From a virus: a stretch of 38,234 bases of DNA. Numbering within the stretch: position 1 is the first letter of the stretch; every line of letters starts with the position of its first letter. Below are positions 37,923-38,234 of the stretch, one piece after another. Below the pieces are notes generated by a model, which was given only the letters and a program-made list of their open reading frames with translations, made no database searches and was not told where the DNA came from. The stretch spans positions 1-38,234 of IMG/VR virus record IMGVR_UViG_3300012008_000019. One strand, written 5' to 3'. A program made the position numbers and the translations under genes.

Positions 37923-38230
37923 TGGGTTTCCCTTTCAAAGTTGCGATGTGTGCCCGGTACGTCTTATTCATGCTGATAGCCTGACGGGTAATACCGGTCT
38001 TTTTCGAGGCCGCGTAAGCCGTGAGCCCCTTTTCCACAATGAGGCGGAGCGCTTCTTTCATCTCCGCCGATACACGTCCAGCCATAAGAGTTACTCCCCG
38101 AGGGTCCGCAAAATAGCGAGCAGCGCGTCGCGCTCACCCGACCACGCCGCCGACCACGCCGCCGACTCACCCGACCACGCCGCCGACTCACCCGCCCACG
38201 CCGCCGACCTCGCCGCCGACCCCGCCGCCG
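37872..38230. repeat. Terminal direct repeat, right copy (identical to 1-359)
   Basis: Second copy of the 359-bp repeat described at the left end. The last four bases of the window (38231-38234) differ from the expected continuation and lie in a GCC-rich tandem repeat, so they are probably assembly noise. Confidence 0.95.
37915..38085 (-). CDS. Small helix-turn-helix protein, second copy (56 aa)
   Basis: Identical to the gene at 44-214; both are one gene on a circular map. Its 3' end overlaps the 96-aa gene by 8 nt here, giving the uninterrupted order repeat protein, HTH, 96-aa, 44-aa, 63-aa, 140-aa, 83-aa, all leftward. Confidence 0.7.
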   Translation of the reverse strand: MAGRVSAEMKEALRLIVEKGLTAYAASKKTGITRQAISMNKTYRAHIATLKGKPNV

Positions 38231-38234
38231 CCGC
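38091..38234 (-). CDS. Partial 3' end of the Ala/Trp/Ser-repeat gene (second copy, cut by the window end)
   Basis: The last 48 codons, including the stop, of the 215-aa repeat protein are present; the 5' part is missing because the window ends inside the WSAA repeat. The complete gene is at 220-867. The cut is an end effect and not a mutation. Confidence 0.8.
   Translation of the reverse strand, partial: AAAAGSAARSAAWAGESAAWSGESAAWSAAWSGERDALLAILRTLGE

Noticed and set aside
1-38234. Integration module
   Set aside because: No tyrosine or serine recombinase, excisionase or attachment-site pair was seen; a temperate lifestyle is therefore not supported, although regulators are present.

Overview
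The window is an almost complete, high-GC (about 60% or more by eye) genome of a tailed double-stranded DNA phage with a P22/podovirus-like virion. The first 359 bases recur exactly at 37872-38230, so the sequence is a circular or terminally redundant molecule cut inside a low-complexity gene, and a leftward operon runs across the join. Rz/Rz1 spanins imply a Gram-negative host. I cannot name the host genus. No integrase, excisionase or attachment site is visible.

Layout. (1) Bases 1-7448 and 36641-38234 are read leftward. They hold a family A DNA polymerase, a putative ssDNA-binding protein with a repeated C-terminal motif, a DUF2800 nuclease, two uncharacterised replication-module proteins, and a tail of tiny tightly coupled genes across the join. 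(2) Bases 7532-15629 are read rightward: an adenine-type DNA methyltransferase, an SF2 helicase, a winged-helix-like protein, a VRR-NUC nuclease, a DUF4406 protein, a short TetR-like regulator, a large AEP-type primase/SF3 helicase, and several small genes ending at a terminator near 15.2 kb. (3) A lone leftward zinc-finger gene (15622-16152) and a 391-bp gene-free, AT-rich block with repeated GTTNGGGGT elements separate early from late genes. (4) Bases 16544-36697 are the late module read rightward: small and large terminase, an Xre-like regulator, portal, scaffold, N4-gp56-type capsid protein, head completion proteins, ejection proteins, a P22 gp10-like stabilisation protein, tail fibre and tailspike, then holin-like proteins, a GH19 endolysin and nested Rz/Rz1.

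How it works together. Polymerase, ssDNA-binding protein, primase-helicase, helicase and nucleases form a largely self-sufficient replication set. The terminase, portal, scaffold and capsid genes build and fill the head. The ejection and gp10/gp4-like proteins close it and deliver DNA, the tailspike attaches, and the lysis cassette releases progeny.

The most notable signal is regulatory. Four intergenic regions carry the same promoter architecture: a TTGAC -35 box embedded in a palindrome TGACG-N4-CGTCA, followed by CAGTAT and usually a second palindrome TTGAT-N4-ATCAA over the -10. They precede the ssDNA-binding gene, the 324-aa gene (with the divergent methyltransferase), the winged-helix/nuclease operon and the TetR-like gene itself, which suggests one autoregulated early regulon. 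A second promoter type (TTGACR-ACGGTAAATRATTGAAC-TATTCT) occurs twice. A tRNA-like three-way-junction element lies upstream of the polymerase. Two places show apparent frame breaks beside zinc-ribbon motifs, at 13.97 kb and 36.75 kb.
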